Origin: Cytophagales bacterium
GTDB lineage: Bacteria; Bacteroidota; Bacteroidia; Cytophagales; Cyclobacteriaceae
DNA length: 9,129 bases
Assembly: GCA_003454975.1 (NCBI GenBank)
Contig: DMST01000215.1
Coordinates: 1,978 to 11,106, forward strand
Reading direction: 5' to 3'
In this document: one piece after another, positions 6,737-9,129 of the stretch
Layout: each line of letters opens with the position of its first letter
Numbering within the stretch: position 1 is the stretch's first letter
The notes under the pieces: generated by a model
The model's input: only the letters and a program-made list of their open reading frames with translations
Told to the model about the DNA's origin: nothing
The model's database searches: none
Made by a program: the position numbers and the translations under genes

Positions 6737-6743
6737 TTTTTTT
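6717..6743 (+). terminator. intrinsic terminator overlapping the end of the small membrane protein gene
   Basis: AATCAG (6717-6722) pairs exactly with CTGATT (6729-6734) over a 6-base loop, and seven T follow at 6737-6743. The 3' arm runs into the TGA stop (6734-6736). The stem is short, but the T-run and the position at the end of a transcript support termination. Confidence 0.55.
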
Positions 6744-6777
6744 GCAGGGTTGAGAAGTTACTTCCTGATCCTCCTTA

Positions 6778-6789
6778 CCTCTATAGAGG
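6778..6789. repeat. 12-base perfect palindrome
   Basis: CCTCTATAGAGG is its own reverse complement. It lies 42 bases after the stop of the small membrane protein gene and close to the next hairpin. It may be a protein-binding site or part of the structured gap. Confidence 0.35.
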
Positions 6790-6793
6790 CAGA

Positions 6794-6826
6794 TAGCGGT
6801 GTGAAGCGGGAGCCTTCACACCACTA
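6794..6826. repeat. perfect 9-bp hairpin with extended outer stem
   Basis: GGTGTGAAG (6798-6806) and CTTCACACC (6814-6822) are exact reverse complements around a 7-base loop. Beyond a single C/A mismatch the stem continues with TAG (6794-6796) and CTA (6824-6826). It is GC-balanced and would be stable in RNA on either strand. There is no T-run, so a role as factor-independent terminator is doubtful. Confidence 0.5.
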
Positions 6827-6861
6827 GGCTATTGATGCTTGAAGCTTTCTTCTGTCCCGGG

Positions 6862-6884
6862 GTTGTAAGCAGGATGCTTGCAAC
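6862..6884. repeat. 10-bp hairpin with 3-base loop
   Basis: GTTGTAAGCA (6862-6871) pairs with TGCTTGCAAC (6875-6884), all Watson-Crick except one G-U on the plus-strand RNA. A 3-base loop is tight, so the closing pair may be open. Confidence 0.4.
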
Positions 6885-6947
6885 AGTCTATGCTACCCAC
6901 CTCCCAATGAGCGCGCAGCGCTTGAAATAAACCTCACACTTGGGTAT

Positions 6948-6970
6948 CGGGGAGCTATGGACTCTCCCCG
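6948..6970. repeat. 7-bp GC-rich hairpin
   Basis: CGGGGAG (6948-6954) and CTCCCCG (6964-6970) are exact reverse complements around a 9-base loop. It is part of the structured gap between convergent genes. Confidence 0.35.
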
Positions 6971-7019
6971 GCTACGACTCTGCGGTCTTACCGATCATTT
7001 TCCCAAAACCTTAATGGAC

Positions 7020-7062
7020 AGCTAAACCCGTTTAACCTTGGCTGGGTTAGGCGGGTTTGGCT
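7020..7062 (+). repeat. long 18-bp stem-loop, best formed by plus-strand RNA
   Basis: AGCTAAACCCGTTTAACC (7020-7037) pairs along its full length with the segment at 7045-7062 around a 7-base loop. Fifteen pairs are Watson-Crick and three are G-U when read as plus-strand RNA. On the minus strand those three become A-C mismatches, so the plus-strand RNA is the better fold. The sequence following it has no T-run. It lies 59 bases beyond the permease stop codon. Confidence 0.5.
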
Positions 7063-7121
7063 AATCTAGCGTGGGTGGGACCGGATTTGTGCTACGAGAA
7101 CTACCGTTCCGACCCCGTTCT

Positions 7122-9032
7122 TTACTCCGACTTGAGCACCGTAGCGGGGTTGGTGCGGGCGGTACGCAGTATGACACCGCTTGAGCAACTAAGCACCACC
7201 ACCCCCAAAGCCAGCGCACCCAACAAAAACCAGACGGGGTTGGGATCTACCCGATAAGCAAAGTCCTGCAGCCACCAGTCCGTAAGAAAGTAGGCGGCTG
7301 GTGTTCCCAGTACGCAAGCAAGCCCCAACAACAACACGAAGTTGCGAGAAAGTAAGGTAAGCAACTGCCCAATGGTGCTGCCCAGGGTTTTGCGAATCGC
7401 TACTTCCTTGGCGCGTTGGCGGGCTGTGTAGGTAGCTACGCCCAGCACCCCGGATAAGGTAAGCAGCAGGGTAATGAGGCAGAACACCCATACCATGGAG
7501 GTAAGGCGCGTCTCTGCTTGATAGAGGTACGCAAAGCGGTCATCCAGGAACTGTATATCGATGGGCGGTAGGTCCGGATATATGGTTTGGCTGGCAGCCT
7601 GCACTCCGGCCAATACAGCCTCGGTGGCTTCTGGCTGAAAGCGAATGGAGCCGTTTCCGTACTGCGATAGTGGATAATTAACCAGGGTGAGTGGCTCCAT
7701 ATCATGGTGCAACGTCTGGAAGTTGAAATCCTTCACAATGCCCACCACCGTGCCGGTATCCCCGGATACCACCAAGGGCTCACCCAAAGGGTCCTGCCCA
7801 TCAAAGAAGGCATCGATGGTGGCTTCGTTGACAATGAATTCGCGGGCTCCTCGGCTCATGGGCGTATGGAAGGTCTCGCCCGACACAAACTCCATCCCAT
7901 ACGTATCCACAAAGTTCTCATCCGCATAGATAACCCGCGTTACCTCCGGTTCCTCCTCTTGCAGCAAACGCTGGTGGCGCAACTGTACCCGCCAACCCGG
8001 TATATCGGTAGAGGTAGTTACGTTCTCTACTCCGGGAATCTTGCGGAGTTCGTCCCGGAAAGCCTCCAGGTTACCGATGCGGTCGCTGGTGGTTTCAAAC
8101 ACCATAATTTGGTCTTTCTGGAAACCCAGGTTTTTATCTTGTAAGTAAGAAAGTTGCTGGTAGACCACCAAGGAGCCTACGGTAAGGAGAATAGAAAGCG
8201 AAAACTGGGCAACGATAAGGCCCTGACGGGTAGTGCTAACCCGGCGCATGGTATGGGAGCGACCGCCAGATTTTACACCCTCAGCGGGGTTCATTCGGCT
8301 AAGTACCCAGGCCGGATATATACCACTGAGTATTTCTATGGCAGCTAGAATGAATACCAGGGTGAGTAACAGCCGGGGATTCGAAAATACGTTGAGGGGG
8401 AGCGCCAGCCCTGAGAATTGCTGAAGCAAAGGGGCTGCCAGTAGCAACAAAAAGACACTCAACAAACCAGAAAGGAATAGGATGACGAAAGTTTCGCCCA
8501 AAAACTGAAAGATAAGCTGTAGGCGGGTAGCCCCAATGGTTTTGCGCAACCCTACCTCCTTGGCCCGGTCGAGTCCACGAATGATGGTAAGGTTGATAAA
8601 ATTGATGCTGGACACCAGCAACACGAAGCCCCCAATGGCGAGTAGGATATACACATAATAGATGTTTCCATTGTCGGCGTACTCCTTCTCATGGTTGGTA
8701 TACAGGTGAATTTGCTGTACCGGGGTAAGTACCACCTTGGCCGTTTCAACTTCCTCTTCTACCAGGTATTCCCACTCAACGGCAAGGTCAAAAATGCTTT
8801 GCTGCACCTTAGCAACGTGCGCCGGGTTAGGAATACGGAAGTACGTATACACCCAGTTGTTTTGCCAGTAGCGAAGAAAATCGTCTGGGAAGGTAAGGTA
8901 TGCACTAATGAGGAAGTCGTACTGGAGGTGTGTACGTTGGGGTAGATCCCGAATAACTCCGGTGACCTGGCGTAGCGGTTGCTCACCGGTACGGAAGTCC
9001 ACGTCGGCGGATAGGGCCACGGTTTTGCCCAT
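7122..9032 (-). CDS. ABC transporter permease, FtsX/MacB type (N-terminus cut off by amber codon and window edge)
   Basis: 636 codons from ATG 9032 to TAA 7122. The family is a permease with two MacB-type periplasmic core domains and two FtsX domains, normally near 800 residues, that works with a separate ATPase in export or envelope maintenance. Counting from this ATG: remainder of the first periplasmic domain (1-115), helices near 123-147, 176-200 and 219-243, the coupling motif RAKEVGLRKTIGATR (156-170), a helix at 271-292, the second periplasmic domain (about 295-505), then helices near 511-533, 563-585 and 600-622 with a second coupling motif RAKEVAIRKTLGST (540-553) and the usual end NPATVLKSE. 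ATG 9032 is not the native start: the frame upstream is homologous too and is broken only by TAG at 9069-9071. A protein starting here would lack the first membrane helix. No ATPase gene is in the window. Confidence 0.88.
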   Translation of the reverse strand: MGKTVALSADVDFRTGEQPLRQVTGVIRDLPQRTHLQYDFLISAYLTFPDDFLRYWQNNWVYTYFRIPNPAHVAKVQQSIFDLAVEWEYLVEEEVETAKVVLTPVQQIHLYTNHEKEYADNGNIYYVYILLAIGGFVLLVSSINFINLTIIRGLDRAKEVGLRKTIGATRLQLIFQFLGETFVILFLSGLLSVFLLLLAAPLLQQFSGLALPLNVFSNPRLLLTLVFILAAIEILSGIYPAWVLSRMNPAEGVKSGGRSHTMRRVSTTRQGLIVAQFSLSILLTVGSLVVYQQLSYLQDKNLGFQKDQIMVFETTSDRIGNLEAFRDELRKIPGVENVTTSTDIPGWRVQLRHQRLLQEEEPEVTRVIYADENFVDTYGMEFVSGETFHTPMSRGAREFIVNEATIDAFFDGQDPLGEPLVVSGDTGTVVGIVKDFNFQTLHHDMEPLTLVNYPLSQYGNGSIRFQPEATEAVLAGVQAASQTIYPDLPPIDIQFLDDRFAYLYQAETRLTSMVWVFCLITLLLTLSGVLGVATYTARQRAKEVAIRKTLGSTIGQLLTLLSRNFVLLLGLACVLGTPAAYFLTDWWLQDFAYRVDPNPVWFLLGALALGVVVLSCSSGVILRTARTNPATVLKSE

Positions 9033-9129
9033 TGGGTCCTCCTCTCCAAAGTATTTTTGGGCTAGCGACTAGGTGAGCACAATACCGCTGGGCTCCCGCA
9101 AGGCGGTGTGGGGATTGCCCTGCACAAAC
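9033..9129 (-). pseudogene. 5'-side continuation of the permease gene, interrupted by an in-frame TAG
   Basis: In the frame of the downstream permease, this segment reads family-typical residues on both sides of one stop: FVQGNPHTALREPSGIVLT, then TAG (9069-9071), then SLAQKYFGEEDP leading into MGKT. In this family the stretch is usually a continuous 'IVLTE-.-.AKKYFG-.-.DPIGK' type sequence. The second periplasmic domain of the same protein has Glu (residue 403) at the equivalent place, so GAG to TAG, or CAG to TAG, is the simplest history. The gene extends beyond the window to the right. The 600-plus codons after the stop are intact, so the change is recent, an error, or tolerated. Confidence 0.75.

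Larger units (their letters stand above)
6737..7121. other. 385-bp hairpin-rich intergenic region between convergent genes
   Basis: No convincing reading frame is present. The gap lies between the forward small membrane protein gene and the 3' end of the minus-strand permease. After the T-run it holds, in order, a 12-base palindrome (6778-6789), a 9-bp perfect hairpin (6798-6822), a 10-bp hairpin (6862-6884), a 7-bp perfect hairpin (6948-6970) and a long 18-bp stem (7020-7062). None is followed by a T-run. I see no signature of tmRNA, RNase P RNA, SRP RNA, 6S RNA or tRNA. It may be a convergent 3' UTR, a structured RNA or repeat-derived DNA. Confidence 0.55.

Noticed and set aside
2451..6880. 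Shared 11-base word GCAGGATGCTT in two intergenic regions (near 2452 and 6869)
   Set aside because: Several 11-base matches are expected by chance in 9 kb and the flanks do not extend the match.
7057..7257. 66-codon forward reading frame at the end of the permease
   Set aside because: It is mostly antisense to the conserved C-terminal end of the permease and lacks any motif.
9069..9071. Genome-wide recoding of TAG to an amino acid as explanation of the amber codon
   Set aside because: TAG ends the TPR gene (991-993) and the phosphatase gene (6394-6396) at natural family ends, so it works as a stop here.
1..9129. Mobile element, phage, CRISPR or defence island
   Set aside because: No transposase, integrase, repeat-spacer array, toxin-antitoxin pair or defence domain is visible; the recognisable genes are ordinary envelope, transport and signalling types.

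Overview
The window looks like a chromosomal stretch from a member of the Bacteroidota, possibly a marine Saprospiria- or Cytophagia-like lineage. This rests on protein types: a long FtsX/MacB-type ABC permease of the kind that is abundant in this phylum, a GAF-SpoIIE phosphatase, a lipoprotein with a TonB-C-like end, and a TPR protein with a signal peptide. Start sites lack clear Shine-Dalgarno sequences and several are preceded by A-rich stretches. One promoter-like site (about 2443-2474, minus strand) fits the Bacteroidota TTG / TAnnTTTG pattern with one mismatch. Base composition looks near 50% GC by eye. No phage, transposase, integrase, CRISPR array, rRNA or tRNA was recognised.

Layout. 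Positions 1-716 (+) hold the 3' part of an SH3-domain protein that starts upstream of the window. A convergent gap (717-990) carries a perfect 13-bp hairpin. A two-gene minus-strand operon follows: a lipoprotein with a TonB-C-like C-terminus (1812-2402), translationally coupled by ATGA to a secreted TPR protein (991-1815). A 358-bp divergent region precedes a small secreted protein (2761-3126, +), which ends in a good intrinsic terminator (3199-3227). Next come an AI-2E/PerM-family membrane protein (3428-4522, +), a membrane-anchored GAF-SpoIIE (PP2C) phosphatase (4723-6396, +), and a small three-helix membrane protein (6437-6736, +) likely co-transcribed with the phosphatase. The gap 6737-7121 codes for nothing convincing but contains five separate inverted repeats. 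An ABC transporter permease on the minus strand (7122 to beyond the right edge) closes the window.

The genes do not form one obvious pathway. The most notable observation is that the permease reading frame continues upstream of its first usable ATG (9032) with clear family homology. It is interrupted there by one in-frame amber codon (9069-9071), where an internal repeat of the same protein has Glu. This suggests a recent nonsense mutation, a sequencing error or, less likely, a functional interruption. I did not find a convincing new defence or mobile system. The better leads are the hairpin-rich gap, the lipoprotein/TPR pair and the dyad over its predicted promoter.
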